Of a DNA stretch of 64,000 bases, positions 1 through 9,867 are shown piece by piece. This DNA comes from Azospirillum fermentarium (GTDB lineage: Bacteria > Pseudomonadota > Alphaproteobacteria > Azospirillales > Azospirillaceae). The notes under the pieces are model-generated. The model did no database searches, had not been told where the DNA came from, and saw nothing but the letters and a program-made list of their open reading frames with translations. Location: the NCBI RefSeq assembly GCF_025961205.1, contig NZ_JAOQNH010000001.1, positions 520,001 through 584,000 of the forward strand, in the 5' to 3' direction. The position numbers were made by a program, and so were the translations under genes. Every line of letters starts with the position of its first letter. The first letter of the stretch is position 1.

Positions 1-2
1 AT

Positions 3-1676
3 TTATGAAAAAGGCAACCGGACGGTGAACAAGGCTCCGGCAACGTTTTCATCGGCGCCGTGTCGGTTTGCCGCAGTGATGCGTCCGCCGTGGGCCTCCA
101 CGATCTGACGGGAAATGCTGAGGCCGAGGCCGGAGTGGGTGCCGAATTTCTCTCCCGCCGGACGTTCGGTGTAGAAGCGTTCGAAGATGGCCTCCTCCTT
201 GCCCTGTGGGATGCCGGGGCCGTCGTCGGCAACGGTGATCTCCACCATGGCGCCGTCGCGCCGCGCCGTCACCCGCACCACCCCGCCGGGTGGGGAGAAC
301 GACAGGGCGTTGGCGATCAGGTTCTGGAACACCTGGGTCAGCCGCCCTTCCAGCCCCAGCACGGTCAGGGGGCCGCGGCCAGGGACCACCGACACCTCCA
401 CCCGCGGGGCGGCGCCGTCCCCGCCGTCATCGTCGCCGTGGGTGGTGGCGTAGAGATCCCCCAGCATCGCCAGCATGGCGGCGAGGTCCAGGTTTTCCCA
501 TTCCGCCCGGCTGAGTTCGGCGTCAAGCCGCGAGGCGTTGGAGATGTCGGTGATCAGCCGGTCCAGCCGCTGCACGTCGTCGGCGATCACCGCCATCAGC
601 CGGGCGCGGCGGGTGGGATCGTCCACCCGTCCCACGGTTTCCACGGCACTGCGCAGGGAGGTCAGCGGGTTCTTGATCTCGTGCGCCACATCGGCGGCAA
701 AGCGCTCGATGGCGTCCATGCGCGCCCACAGGGCGGCGGTCATGGCCCGCAGCGCCCCCGACAGCTCGCCGATCTCGTCACCGCGGGCGGTGAAGTCGGG
801 AATGGCGTCGCCCCCTTCCCTCTGGCCCCGGTGCTTGCCGGGACGGTGGCCGGAGCGCACGCGCTCCGCCGCCACGGCCAGCTTGCGCACGGGCCGCGCG
901 ATGGTGCTGGCCAGATAGAAGGACAACAGCACCGTCACCGCCAGAGCCCCGGCGAACACCCGCAGGATGTCGAAACGGACGGAGCGCAGCGCCTCTTCGA
1001 TCGGGCGCCCGTCGCGGGACAGCAGCACCGCCCCCAACACCTCCTTATAGCGCTGCACCGGCACGGCGACGGTCAGCATAAGGCCGGGGCGCGGCACGGT
1101 GCGTTCCACCCGCCAGACGGTGGCCGACACCTCCCCCGCCAGCGCCCGTTCCACATCGGGGTAATCGGCGCCGGTGGGATCGTCGGCCTCGCGGTAGAGG
1201 GGGAGTTCCTCGCGCTCCGGCATCACGTTGGTCAGCCAGGCGTACAGGCGTTCGGCCCAGCCGGGGGCGGCGCCGGGTTCGCGCGGCGGGGGCAGCACCT
1301 CGATCTGGATGGTGCCGGGGGAGCCGGTCAGCACGCGGCTGTCCGACAGCTCCTGCCCGTCGCCGGAAAACAGGCGGGTGCGGGTCTCGGTGGTTTCCAC
1401 CAGGCGGCGGACCATCTGGCGCGCCAGTTCCGGCGACAGGACATAGGCTTCGCCCAGCGAGCCGTCCTCGGCCGGCTGCACCGCCCCCTCGCCCAGCGCA
1501 GAGGCGAAGATGCGCGCCTCGGTCCTGAGCGAGTCGAGTTCGGCCCCGATCAGCCGGTCCTGGTAACGGCCCAGATAGAGCAGCGCCCCCACCAGCAGCG
1601 CCAGCGCCAGCACGTTGACCGCCAGGATACGCAACGTCAGCGGCGACACCAGCCGCCGCGCCTTGTCCCCCGTCAT
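3..1676 (-). CDS. chvG: sensor histidine kinase ChvG (ExoS family)
   Basis: Membrane sensor kinase of 557 aa that would phosphorylate the ChvI regulator encoded just upstream. Visible parts: first membrane helix about residues 13-35, a periplasmic region to about 235, second helix about 236-256, a HAMP stretch with a polar insert around 278-300, the H-box AADVAHEIKNPLTSL with His332, an N-box (NLIANALSFSPPGG), and the ATP-lid motifs DDGPGIP and GLGLSISRQIVEAHGG. The open frame extends further upstream, but the ATG at 1676 gives a normal N-terminus beginning MTGDKARR and lies 25 bp after the chvI stop. In rhizobia ChvG/ChvI senses acid or envelope stress and sits beside hprK/PTS genes and pckA. 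The partial match to that order here (chvI, one gene, PEPCK) supports the name; the stimulus is inferred. Confidence 0.9.
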   Translation of the reverse strand: MTGDKARRLVSPLTLRILAVNVLALALLVGALLYLGRYQDRLIGAELDSLRTEARIFASALGEGAVQPAEDGSLGEAYVLSPELARQMVRRLVETTETRTRLFSGDGQELSDSRVLTGSPGTIQIEVLPPPREPGAAPGWAERLYAWLTNVMPEREELPLYREADDPTGADYPDVERALAGEVSATVWRVERTVPRPGLMLTVAVPVQRYKEVLGAVLLSRDGRPIEEALRSVRFDILRVFAGALAVTVLLSFYLASTIARPVRKLAVAAERVRSGHRPGKHRGQREGGDAIPDFTARGDEIGELSGALRAMTAALWARMDAIERFAADVAHEIKNPLTSLRSAVETVGRVDDPTRRARLMAVIADDVQRLDRLITDISNASRLDAELSRAEWENLDLAAMLAMLGDLYATTHGDDDGGDGAAPRVEVSVVPGRGPLTVLGLEGRLTQVFQNLIANALSFSPPGGVVRVTARRDGAMVEITVADDGPGIPQGKEEAIFERFYTERPAGEKFGTHSGLGLSISRQIVEAHGGRITAANRHGADENVAGALFTVRLPFS

Positions 1677-1701
1677 GGGGACACGCTCACGGGGGCCGGG
1701 C

Positions 1702-2454
1702 TCATGATTCCCGGTAGCGGTATCCGACGCCGTAGAGGGTTTCGATCTGGGCGAAGCCGGGATCAACCGCCTTGAACTTCTTGCGCAGGCGCTTGATGTG
1801 GCTGTCGATGGTCCGGTCATCCACATAGACGTGCTCGCCATAGGCCGCGTCCATCAACTGGTCGCGGCTCTTCACATGCCCCGGACGCTGGGCCAGCGCC
1901 TTCACCAGCAGGAATTCGGTGACGGTCAGGTCGATGGGCTGGCCGTTCCAGGTGCAGGAATGGCGCGCCCCGTCCAGCACCAGCCCGCCGCGGGTCAGCA
2001 CCTGCCCCGGATCGGCGGCGGCGGCGGTCTTGTCGCGGGCCAGCGCCTCCCGCCGCAGCAGGGCGCGGATGCGTTCGATCAGCAGGCGCTGGGAAAAGGG
2101 CTTCTTGATGTAGTCGTCGGCCCCCATGCGCAGGCCCATCAACTCGTCCACCTCGTCGTCCTTGCTGGTCAGGAAGATGGCCGGCATGGAGGTGGTCTGG
2201 CGCAGGCGGCCCAGAAGCTCCAGCCCGTCCATGCGCGGCATCTTGATGTCCAGCACGGCCAGATCGGCGGGCCGCTGGGTCAGGCCGCGCAGCGCCTCCG
2301 CCCCGTCGGAATAGGTTCGCACCTCGAACCCCTCGGCCTCCAGCGCCATGGCGACGGAGGTCAGGATGTTGCGGTCGTCGTCCACCAGCACGATGACCGG
2401 GATGCCGGACGATGGGGGAGCGGCGGATGAAGGGGCGGGCGGTGTCTGAGCCAT
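1702..2454 (-). CDS. chvI: response regulator ChvI (OmpR/PhoB family)
   Basis: Two-domain regulator of about 250 aa. The receiver domain (about residues 20-135) has the acidic pair VLVDDDR, the phosphoacceptor Asp69 in [12 protein letters not shown], the Thr/Ser in FLTSKDD and the Lys in YIKKPF. A winged-helix OmpR-type DNA-binding domain follows, ending in [16 protein letters not shown] and [10 protein letters not shown]. The ATG at 2454 starts MAQTPPAP. An in-frame TTG lies six codons further upstream, and neither start has a strong Shine-Dalgarno sequence. It is co-directional with chvG and would be transcribed first. In rhizobia ChvI controls exopolysaccharide, motility and central carbon genes including pckA. 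Confidence 0.92.
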   Translation of the reverse strand: MAQTPPAPSSAAPPSSGIPVIVLVDDDRNILTSVAMALEAEGFEVRTYSDGAEALRGLTQRPADLAVLDIKMPRMDGLELLGRLRQTTSMPAIFLTSKDDEVDELMGLRMGADDYIKKPFSQRLLIERIRALLRREALARDKTAAAADPGQVLTRGGLVLDGARHSCTWNGQPIDLTVTEFLLVKALAQRPGHVKSRDQLMDAAYGEHVYVDDRTIDSHIKRLRKKFKAVDPGFAQIETLYGVGYRYRES

Positions 2455-2759
2455 GGGCACACATATGGGCAAAGAGGCCGGGACAGATCAAGCCGGGCCA
2501 AATCGAGGCTGTGCATTTGCAGCATGATTGAGGCGGAAAACGGGACACCCCCGCCGCGGCACAGCGCCGCGCCCGCCCGGTCATGCCTTTAGACGGTGCG
2601 ACATCTTATGTCTTGTGGTCTTACCACTCATCCTTAAAGATGATTCCGCAGCGCCGATGTCAGTTTTTCCTTTCTTCGGGGCAGTCTCCGCGCCAATATG
2701 GCGGCCAAGCGGCACCCGAACGCGCACCAACCTCCGTTTGGACAGAGCGCAACGAATAA
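2455..2759. other. divergent intergenic region chvI / hugZ-like gene
   Basis: About 305 bp without a convincing gene between chvI (minus) and the HugZ-like gene (plus). It must hold promoters for both directions. The half near the plus-strand gene is less GC-rich than the coding DNA. I could not assign -35/-10 boxes with confidence. Confidence 0.5.
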
Positions 2760-3581
2760 ATGAGTTCGGACACATCGACTCGCGGCCCCGCAAGGGAAAC
2801 CGTCATTGGGGGGGGAAAACCCTCCCCGCAAGCGGCTGAAACGCCCACCGATGGGAAACCGGAGAGCGGGCAGTCGGGTGTGGCCGCCCGCCGTGTCCTG
2901 CGCGCCGCCGGGCGCGCCACCCTGACCACCGTCCAGCGGCCCGCGGGCGGCGGCGGCGGGAACGCCGGCTTCCCCTATCCCTCGCTGGTGTTGTGCGCCT
3001 TCGACCACGACGGCACGCCGCTTCTGTGCCTGTCCACCCTGGCCGACCATACCCGCAATCTGGCCGCCGACGGCCGGGCGGGGCTGCTGTTCGACGGCAC
3101 CGCGGGGCTGGACCAGCCGCTGTCCGGCCCGCACCTGTCGGTTCTGGGCCGCATCGCCCGCAGCGACGATCCGCGCCACCGGGCGCGCTTCCTGGCCCGT
3201 CACGCGGAAGCCGCCACGTACCTGGGCTTCGGCGATTTCGCCATCCACGCCATGACCGTGGAGCGGGCGCATCTGGTGGCCGGGTTCGGGCGGGTGCACT
3301 GGCTGGACGCCGCCGATCTTCTGGCCCCCGCCCCGCAACCCGCGTGGGAAACCGGCGAGGCCGCGGCCATCGCCGCCGCCGGCACGGCCGGCATCGCGGA
3401 CGACGGCTGGACCGTCACCGGGGCCGACCCGGACGGTCTGGACCTCTGCCGCGGGGGGCAGCACCGGCGGCTCGATTTTCCCCACACCGCCGCCGGCCCC
3501 GGCGGCGTTCCGGCTTTCCTGCCCGTCCTTTCGACGAAAGGGGGCATCCTTCGGTCCGATGGTGATTCATCGGGCGGTTGA
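2760..3581 (+). CDS. HugZ-like pyridoxamine 5'-phosphate oxidase-fold protein
   Basis: A 273-aa protein of the FMN-binding split-barrel (PNPOx-like) type related to heme-utilisation HugZ proteins. The split-barrel core is visible from about residue 45, with phrases typical of this family: GRATLTTV, FPYPSLVLCAFDHDGTPLL, LSTLADHTRNL, RAGLLFDG and SVLGRIAR. The C-terminal part (ADPDGLDLCRGGQHRRLDF onward) resembles the DUF2470 tail. The first 40 residues are low complexity and start choice is uncertain; a later GTG near residue 41 is possible. It lies between chvI and PEP carboxykinase, where rhizobia usually have the two side by side. Role in heme breakdown is a family-level inference; no heme-uptake genes are nearby. 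Confidence 0.75.
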   Translation: MSSDTSTRGPARETVIGGGKPSPQAAETPTDGKPESGQSGVAARRVLRAAGRATLTTVQRPAGGGGGNAGFPYPSLVLCAFDHDGTPLLCLSTLADHTRNLAADGRAGLLFDGTAGLDQPLSGPHLSVLGRIARSDDPRHRARFLARHAEAATYLGFGDFAIHAMTVERAHLVAGFGRVHWLDAADLLAPAPQPAWETGEAAAIAAAGTAGIADDGWTVTGADPDGLDLCRGGQHRRLDFPHTAAGPGGVPAFLPVLSTKGGILRSDGDSSGG

Positions 3582-3956
3582 CTACCTCCACCAAATCCGC
3601 AAGAAGCCGCGACAAAACAGCGGCCCGGCTCCGGCCCTCACGCTTCTGACACACCACCAGGAGATCGACGCAGTGGATCACATTGCCATCCAATCCCGCA
3701 CCGGCCCTCTCAGACGGTCCGGCAGAGCGTGAGAGCAGGACGCCACACGGCGGCCCCCTTCCGCCGGCTGCACGGGGAATGGGCCGTTCCAAGGTGACGT
3801 AGGGGACAAACGGGGCCAACGGAACGCGCACGCCCGCCGGAATAATTCCCGGCGGCGGTGGTTCGTTTTCCCGGTACACACGGCTTTGCGGCCGCCATGG
3901 CTTTCCGGCAAACAATGCGAAAAGCGCCCAAAGAAAAGGCTGAGAGGTAAGGTAAT
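3582..3956. other. leader/promoter region of PEP carboxykinase
   Basis: About 375 bp with no supported gene. It ends in a good ribosome-binding stretch (gagaggtaagg) just before the PEPCK ATG at 3957. A small CGGCGG/CCGCCG hairpin lies at 3748-3766. Because ChvI controls pckA in rhizobia, a ChvI site here is plausible, but I cannot point to one. Confidence 0.45.
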
Positions 3957-5780
3957 ATGACTGGACTGACGCGCACTCGGAACAAGAAGCTCCTGGACTG
4001 GGTCGAGGAGATCGCAGCGAAGTGCAAACCGGAGCGGGTTCACTGGTGCGACGGCTCGCAGGAGGAATACGACCGCCTGTGCGCCGAGATGGTGGCCGCC
4101 GGCACCTTCATCAAGCTGAACGAGGCCAAGCGCCCCAACTCGTACCTCTGCCGCTCCGACGCGGGCGACGTGGCGCGCGTCGAGGACCAGACCTTCATCT
4201 GCTCTCAGCGTAAGGAAGACGCCGGGCCCACCAACAACTGGATGGACCCGGCCGACATGAAGGCCAAGCTGGACGCCCTGTTCGACGGCTGCATGAAGGG
4301 CCGCACCATGTATGTGGTGCCGTTCAGCATGGGCCCGCTGGGCTCCCCCATCTCCCACATCGGCGTGCAGCTCTCCGACAGCCCCTATGTGGCCGTCAAC
4401 ATGCGCATCATGACCCGCATGGGCCAGGCGGTGCTGGACCAGCTGGGCGATGCCGATTTCGTGCCGTGCCTGCATTCGGTGGGCGCGCCGCTGGCCGAGG
4501 GCCAGGCCGACGTGGCGTGGCCGTGCAACGCCGACAACAAGTACATCGTCCATTTCCCCGAGGAGCATTCGATCGTCTCCTACGGCTCGGGCTACGGCGG
4601 CAACGCGCTGCTGGGCAAGAAGTGCTTCGCGCTGCGCATCGCCTCGGCCATGGGCCGCGAGCAGGGCTGGCTGGCCGAGCACATGCTGATCCTGGGCGTG
4701 GAAAGCCCCGAGGGCGAGAAGACCTACGTCTCCGCCGCGTTCCCGTCGGCCTGCGGCAAGACCAACTTCGCCATGCTGGTGCCCCCGGCGGAATTCGAAG
4801 GCTGGAAGGTCCGCACCATCGGTGACGACATCGCGTGGCTGAAGCCGCAGCCCGACGGCACGCTGCGCGCCATCAACCCGGAAGCGGGCTTCTTCGGCGT
4901 CGCCCCCGGCACCAACCTGAAGTCCAACCCCAACGCCATGCGGACGCTGGACGCCAACGTCATCTTCACCAACGTGGCGCTGACCGACGACGGCGACGTG
5001 TGGTGGGAAGGCATGACCGACGAGGAGCCGGCGCACCTCATCGACTGGCAGGGCAAGGACTGGACGCCGGGCTGCGGCCGCAAGGCGGCGCACCCGAACT
5101 CGCGCTTCACCGCGCCGGCCAGCCAGTGCCCGTCCATCGACCCGGCGTGGGAAGATCCCGCCGGCGTGCCGATCTCGGCGATGATCTTCGGCGGCCGCCT
5201 GTCGAAGACCTTCCCGCTGGTGTTCGAAGCCCGCGACTGGCGCCAGGGCGTGTACTGGGCCGCAACCATGGGGTCGGAAGCCACCGCCGCCGCGGTGGGC
5301 CAGGCCGCCATCCGCCGCGACCCGTTCGCCATGCTGCCGTTCTGCGGCTACCACATGGGCGATTACTGGAACCATTGGCTGACCATGGAAACCAAGGTGG
5401 AGGCGCTGCCGCGCATCTACCGCGTCAACTGGTTCCGCAAGGACGCCGACGGCAAGTTCGCGTGGCCGGGCTTCGGCGACAACATGCGGGTGCTGAAGTG
5501 GATCGTGGACCGCGTGCGCGACCGCGCTCCGGCCCCGCTGGAAGGTCCGTTCGGCTACATGCCGCACTACGAGGACATCAACTGGAAGGGGCTGAACTTC
5601 TCGGCCCAGCAGTACCACCAGATCATGGACATCTCGCGCGCGGAAGCGCTGGCGGAAGTGGCCGACCAGGGCGACTACTTCACCCGCTTCGGCAAGCACC
5701 TGCCCGCCGAAATCGAGCAGGAGCGTGAAAAGATGGCCCAGACGCTGGAAGCCATCCCCGAACTGTGGAAGGCGGCGTAA
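3957..5780 (+). CDS. pckG: phosphoenolpyruvate carboxykinase, GTP-dependent
   Basis: Cytosolic enzyme of 607 aa converting oxaloacetate and GTP to phosphoenolpyruvate, CO2 and GDP, the entry step of gluconeogenesis. The P-loop [12 protein letters not shown] (PSACGKT at 263-269) is the GTP-class signature, and length matches the roughly 600-aa GTP family rather than the roughly 540-aa ATP family. Other family stretches are [32 protein letters not shown] and [15 protein letters not shown]. The start is supported by an aggtaagg ribosome-binding site. A strong hairpin terminator follows the stop. The gene is monocistronic and near chvGI, as pckA is in rhizobia, although rhizobial PckA is of the ATP class. 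Confidence 0.97.
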   Translation: MTGLTRTRNKKLLDWVEEIAAKCKPERVHWCDGSQEEYDRLCAEMVAAGTFIKLNEAKRPNSYLCRSDAGDVARVEDQTFICSQRKEDAGPTNNWMDPADMKAKLDALFDGCMKGRTMYVVPFSMGPLGSPISHIGVQLSDSPYVAVNMRIMTRMGQAVLDQLGDADFVPCLHSVGAPLAEGQADVAWPCNADNKYIVHFPEEHSIVSYGSGYGGNALLGKKCFALRIASAMGREQGWLAEHMLILGVESPEGEKTYVSAAFPSACGKTNFAMLVPPAEFEGWKVRTIGDDIAWLKPQPDGTLRAINPEAGFFGVAPGTNLKSNPNAMRTLDANVIFTNVALTDDGDVWWEGMTDEEPAHLIDWQGKDWTPGCGRKAAHPNSRFTAPASQCPSIDPAWEDPAGVPISAMIFGGRLSKTFPLVFEARDWRQGVYWAATMGSEATAAAVGQAAIRRDPFAMLPFCGYHMGDYWNHWLTMETKVEALPRIYRVNWFRKDADGKFAWPGFGDNMRVLKWIVDRVRDRAPAPLEGPFGYMPHYEDINWKGLNFSAQQYHQIMDISRAEALAEVADQGDYFTRFGKHLPAEIEQEREKMAQTLEAIPELWKAA

Positions 5781-5807
5781 ACGCCAACACTGTCCGGTGA
5801 CGCAGAC

Positions 5808-5841
5808 AGGGCCGCTCCCCCCGGGGAGCGGCCCTTTCGTT
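5808..5841 (+). terminator. intrinsic terminator after pckG
   Basis: A 13-bp stem (left arm 5808-5820, right arm 5823-5835) with a 2-nt loop, GC-rich, followed by ttcgttt. It sits 28 bp past the pckG stop. Confidence 0.9.
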
Positions 5842-5975
5842 TGGAGTCTTCCTTTTTTCATACTTCCACCGATTGGCCCGCAGACACGGGTGTGATAAAC
5901 CTGCGTGTACTCGAATATGACGATACAGCCCGAAGGACCGGGAACCACACGGCCACGGGGGGCGGGGAGACGGGG

Positions 5976-7952
5976 ATGAAGGCTGCCTGGAAAGCGGCGT
6001 TGCCGCTGCTGGCCGCACTGGCGGGGTTCGCGGCGCCCACGCACGCCCAGCCACTCTACAAGGAAGCCCCCGTCCTGGCCGAGCGCGTGGCGCGTGGCGA
6101 GCTGCCGTCCGTGGCCCAGCGCCTGCCCCGCACGCCGCTGCTGCTCCAGCCGCTGGAGGAAATCGGGCGCTACGGCGGCACCTGGGGCATGGGCATGATC
6201 GGCAACGGCGACGGGCTGATGCTGTACCGCACCGTCGATTACGAACAGCTCGTGCGGTGGGATCCGCAATGGCGCCGGGTGGTGCCCAATCTGGCCCAGT
6301 CGTTCGAGGTCAGCGCCGATGCCCGTGAATTCACCTTCCGTCTGCGCCCGGGCCTGCGGTGGTCGGACGGGGAACCGTTCACCGCCGACGACATCATGTT
6401 CTGGTACGAGGACGTGCTGCTGAACCCCGACATCGCCCCGCGGCATACCCGCTGGATGATGACCGGCGGGCAGGTGGGCCGGGTGACCGCGCTGGGGCCG
6501 GAGGTGGTGAAATTCACCTTCGCCGCCCCCAACAGCCTGTTCCTCCAGCGTCTTGCGTCCGCCGCCGACACCAAGGGGCCGGCGGATTTCCCCAAGCACG
6601 TGCTGTCCCGCTACCACCCGCGCTACAACCCCGACGGCATCCAGCAGGAGATCGACAAGGCCGGGGTGAAGGACGCCGCCGAGCTGTTCCGGCTGAAATC
6701 ACGCATCAACCACTACACCTCGTCCCCCGACACGCTGCTGCGCCGGCCCGCGGGCGCGCCCAAACCGGGCGAGGCCCCCGTCAAGGCCGAGGCGGTGCCC
6801 ACCTTGTCGGCGTGGGTGCTCGACCGGATGGAACCGGGCGACCCGCCCCGTTACGTCTTCACCCGCAATCCCTATTACTGGAAGATCGACCCGGCGGGGC
6901 AGCAATTGCCCTACATCGACGCGCTGTCGGTCTACCGCGTGGAATCGGCCGACGAGCTGAAGCGGCTGGCGGAAGCGGGACAGGTGGACATGCAGGCCCG
7001 CCACGTGGGCACCACCCTGTCCCCCGACAGCATGGCGGCGCTGCAGGCCAAGGGGTTCCGCAGCTTCGGCACCCTGTCGTCGGAAAGCAACACGCTGGTG
7101 CTGGGCTTCAACCTGACCCACGCCGACCCGGCCAAGCGGGCGCTGTTCAACACCAAGGATTTCCGCATCGCCCTGTCGGAGGCCATCGACCGCAAGGCGC
7201 TGGTGGCCGAGATGTTCGGCCAGGGCGAGCCGTATCAGGCGGCACCCCGGCCCGAATCCCGCTATTTCCACGAACGGCTGGCGCGGCAGTACACCACCTA
7301 TGACCCGGCGGCGGCCAACGCCCGGCTGGACGCGGCCGGTTTGGACAAGCGGGGGCCGGACGGCATCCGCCTGCGCCCCGACGGGCAGCCGGTGCGCTTC
7401 GACATCCTGGTGCGGCGCGACCGCGGCCATTACGTGCGCGCCATCACCCGCATCGCCGAATACTGGCGCGCCGTGGGCGTGGACGCGCAGGTGCAGGCGC
7501 TGGACCGCGGCATCATCAACGCCGTGCGCGACCGGGTGGATTTCGACATGACCACCGCCGCCCCCGACGGCGGCATCGACCCGGTGAACGAGCCGTTCCT
7601 GTTCATGGCGCTGACCGACGATTCCATCTTCGGCCTGGGCTGGGTCCATTGGATCGAGGAACGCGGCGACGCCATCGCCGAACGCCCGCCCCAGAGCGTG
7701 CTGGACCAGTTGCAACTGTACGACCGCATCCGCGAGACCAGCGACCCTGACGCCCAGGCCCGGCTGATGCGGGGGATCCTGGACATCGCCGCCGACCAGT
7801 TCTTCACCATCGGCGTGTCGCTGCCGCCGCCGGGGTTCGGCATCGTGCGGGCCGACATGCGCAACATCCCGCCGTTCATGGTGGACGCCTGGAGCTACCC
7901 CACCCCCGGCCCGACCAATCCGCCGCAGTATTTCTTCGTGACAGCGCGATAG
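5976..7952 (+). CDS. ABC transporter substrate-binding protein, family 5 (oligopeptide-type)
   Basis: Periplasmic binding protein of 658 aa. The ATG at 5976 follows a ggggagacgggg ribosome-binding site and begins a clear signal peptide (MKAAWKAALPLLAALAG... cleavage near AHAQ). The SBP_bac_5 fold is indicated by LAQSFEVSADAREFTFRLRP, GLRWSDGEPFTADDIMFWYED, a YYWKIDP segment and LSEAIDRKALVAEMF. Family members bind peptides, opines, nickel or similar solutes. There is no adjacent permease or ATPase, so this is an orphan; its length (over 600 aa) fits the large YejA-like branch. Ligand unknown. Confidence 0.9.
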   Translation: MKAAWKAALPLLAALAGFAAPTHAQPLYKEAPVLAERVARGELPSVAQRLPRTPLLLQPLEEIGRYGGTWGMGMIGNGDGLMLYRTVDYEQLVRWDPQWRRVVPNLAQSFEVSADAREFTFRLRPGLRWSDGEPFTADDIMFWYEDVLLNPDIAPRHTRWMMTGGQVGRVTALGPEVVKFTFAAPNSLFLQRLASAADTKGPADFPKHVLSRYHPRYNPDGIQQEIDKAGVKDAAELFRLKSRINHYTSSPDTLLRRPAGAPKPGEAPVKAEAVPTLSAWVLDRMEPGDPPRYVFTRNPYYWKIDPAGQQLPYIDALSVYRVESADELKRLAEAGQVDMQARHVGTTLSPDSMAALQAKGFRSFGTLSSESNTLVLGFNLTHADPAKRALFNTKDFRIALSEAIDRKALVAEMFGQGEPYQAAPRPESRYFHERLARQYTTYDPAAANARLDAAGLDKRGPDGIRLRPDGQPVRFDILVRRDRGHYVRAITRIAEYWRAVGVDAQVQALDRGIINAVRDRVDFDMTTAAPDGGIDPVNEPFLFMALTDDSIFGLGWVHWIEERGDAIAERPPQSVLDQLQLYDRIRETSDPDAQARLMRGILDIAADQFFTIGVSLPPPGFGIVRADMRNIPPFMVDAWSYPTPGPTNPPQYFFVTAR

Positions 7953-8060
7953 CGTTTGCAAAACATTAATGCGTTGTGCCCCCAATGGTGACACCCGCGC
8001 GCCGGCCACCGGAACAGGTCACCGGGACCGGGGCGGGGCAGCCGTTGGGAGTTCGACCGC

Positions 8061-8921
8061 ATGTTTGTGATCATCGGTTTCGCTGTGGTGCTGGGCTGCG
8101 TGATGGGCGGATACCTGCTCAACGGCGGACACCTGGGCGTGCTGTGGCAGCCGTACGAGTTCCTGATCATTCTGGGGGCCGCGGTCGGCGCATACTTCAT
8201 CGGCAACCCAAAAAGCGTGGTGACACACACGGGCGGTGAGTTGGGCCACCTGTTCAAAGGGCCGAAATACAAGAAAGAGGATTTTCTCGAGCTTCTGACC
8301 CTGATGTATCAGGTGTTCAAGATCGCCAAGACCAAGGGTCTGCTGGCCCTGGAACAGCACATCGAAAAGCCCGAGGATTCGCCGCTTTTCCAGCAGTTCC
8401 CCAAGTTCTACAGCGACCATCACGCCATCGCGTTCCTGTGTACCTATCTGCGGCTCATGTCGCTGGGGGCGGACAACCCGCACGAGCTTGTGGATTTGAT
8501 GGACGAGGACATCGAGACCATGCACCACGAGCACCAGCGGGTGTCCGACGCGATCCAGGGCATGGCCGACGGCGTGCCGGCGCTGGGCATCGTGGCGGCG
8601 GTGCTGGGCGTGATTCACACCATGGGCTCGATCACCGAACCGCCGGAGGTGCTGGGCAAGCTGATCGGCGCCGCCCTGGTGGGCACGTTCTCGGGCGTGC
8701 TGTTCGCGTATGGTTTCTTCGCCCCCATCGCGTCCGGCCTGAAGCACATCTACCACGCCGAGGGGAAGTATTATCAGGCGATGAAGACGGGGCTGGTGGC
8801 CCACCTGTGCGGTTACGCCCCCGCCATTTCCGTGGAATACGCCCGCAACGTGCTGGAACCGGAATACAAACCGACCTTCGCCCAGGTGGAAGAGGCGACG
8901 GCGGCCCTGCCGCCTGCCTGA
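8061..8921 (+). CDS. motA: flagellar motor stator protein MotA
   Basis: Inner-membrane stator subunit of 286 aa, the usual MotA length. N-terminal helices (MFVIIGFAVVLGCVMGGYLL and FLIILGAAVGAYFIG), a cytoplasmic loop (FLELLTLMYQVFKIAKTKGLLALEQHIE), then the conserved pair of helices starting MADGVPALGIVAAVLGVIHTM and LIGAALVGTFSGVLFAYGFF. It would form the proton channel with MotB. No motB follows; the next gene is a FemAB-like protein 7 bp downstream. A modest purine-rich site (gttgggag) precedes the ATG. Confidence 0.95.
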   Translation: MFVIIGFAVVLGCVMGGYLLNGGHLGVLWQPYEFLIILGAAVGAYFIGNPKSVVTHTGGELGHLFKGPKYKKEDFLELLTLMYQVFKIAKTKGLLALEQHIEKPEDSPLFQQFPKFYSDHHAIAFLCTYLRLMSLGADNPHELVDLMDEDIETMHHEHQRVSDAIQGMADGVPALGIVAAVLGVIHTMGSITEPPEVLGKLIGAALVGTFSGVLFAYGFFAPIASGLKHIYHAEGKYYQAMKTGLVAHLCGYAPAISVEYARNVLEPEYKPTFAQVEEATAALPPA

Positions 8922-8928
8922 TCCCGTC

Positions 8929-9867
8929 ATGACCGTCACCATCCAGTGGAACGAGGGCACGGTGGGCGATTGGGACGCCCTGTTCGCCCGCGTGCCGCAA
9001 TCCACCCTGCCCCAGGCGTTCGGCTACGCCCAGGCCATGAGCAAGACCTATGGCTGGCTGCCGAAACTGGGCGTGATCCAGGTGGACGGCGCGCCCGCCG
9101 GCATGGTGCAGGTGCTGGAGCGCCGGCACCTGAAGCTGTTCACCCTGCGCCGCATCCACCGCGGGCCGCTGTGGTTCGGCGATCCACCGCCGGACGCGGT
9201 GGCCGGGGCGCTGCGGCTGCTGCGCGCCGCCTGCCCCGACAATCCCCTGGCGCGGCTGAGCTTCCTGCCCGAGCTTCCCGACACGCCGGACAACGCCGAC
9301 CTGCTGGCCGGGGCCGGGTTCCGCCGTTTCGGCCCCGGATACCGCACGGTGTGGATCGACCTGTCCCAGCCCGACGCGGTGCTGCGCGCCGCCATGGCCC
9401 GCGACTGGCGCCAGCGGCTGAAGGGGGCGGAAAAGGCCGGCCTGACGATGGATCTGGACCCCGCCGCCCGGAACCTGCCGTGGCTGGCCAAGCAGGAGCA
9501 CGAGCAGGCGCAGGTGAAGCATTACCGCGAGATGTCCGGCCCGCTCGCCGTGCGCCTGCGCAACGCGCTGCACGCCAAGGACGGGGTGCTGATGGCCGCC
9601 GCCCTGGACGGCACGGAGGCGGTGGCCGCCGGCCTGTTCCTCGGCCATGGCACGGCGGCGACCTATCAGCTCGGCTGGTCGAACGACAAGGGGCGCAAGA
9701 CCAGCGCCATGCGTCTGGTGCTGTGGCAGGCCGTCGGCCACCTGCGCGAACGGGGGTTCCGCTGGCTGGATCTGGGCGGCATCAACCCCGACACCGCCCC
9801 CGGCGTCACCGAATTCAAGCTGGGCAGCGGCGGCACGGTGTTCGAGTCCGTGGGGCTGTATCACTAA
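8929..9867 (+). CDS. FemAB/GNAT-like acyltransferase
   Basis: A 312-aa cytosolic protein of the FemAB-like GNAT superfamily (peptidoglycan bridge-type aminoacyltransferases and their relatives). Recognisable segments: LPQAFGYAQAMSKTYGW near the N-terminus, RDWRQRLKGAEKAGL in the middle, ALDGTEAVAAGLFLGHGTAATYQLGW, and the C-terminal FRWLDLGGINPDTAPGVTEFK, which is characteristic. It begins 7 bp after motA and is probably co-transcribed. Substrate unknown. Alphaproteobacteria use such proteins in envelope or exopolysaccharide modification. Confidence 0.8.
   Translation: MTVTIQWNEGTVGDWDALFARVPQSTLPQAFGYAQAMSKTYGWLPKLGVIQVDGAPAGMVQVLERRHLKLFTLRRIHRGPLWFGDPPPDAVAGALRLLRAACPDNPLARLSFLPELPDTPDNADLLAGAGFRRFGPGYRTVWIDLSQPDAVLRAAMARDWRQRLKGAEKAGLTMDLDPAARNLPWLAKQEHEQAQVKHYREMSGPLAVRLRNALHAKDGVLMAAALDGTEAVAAGLFLGHGTAATYQLGWSNDKGRKTSAMRLVLWQAVGHLRERGFRWLDLGGINPDTAPGVTEFKLGSGGTVFESVGLYH

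Noticed and set aside
3480-3750. Possible frameshift at the end of the HugZ-like gene
   Set aside because: The in-frame tail still resembles the family C-terminus, so no frameshift is needed to explain it.
3678-6617. 979-codon minus-strand frame opposite pckG
   Set aside because: Shadow frame; its translation has no recognisable fold.
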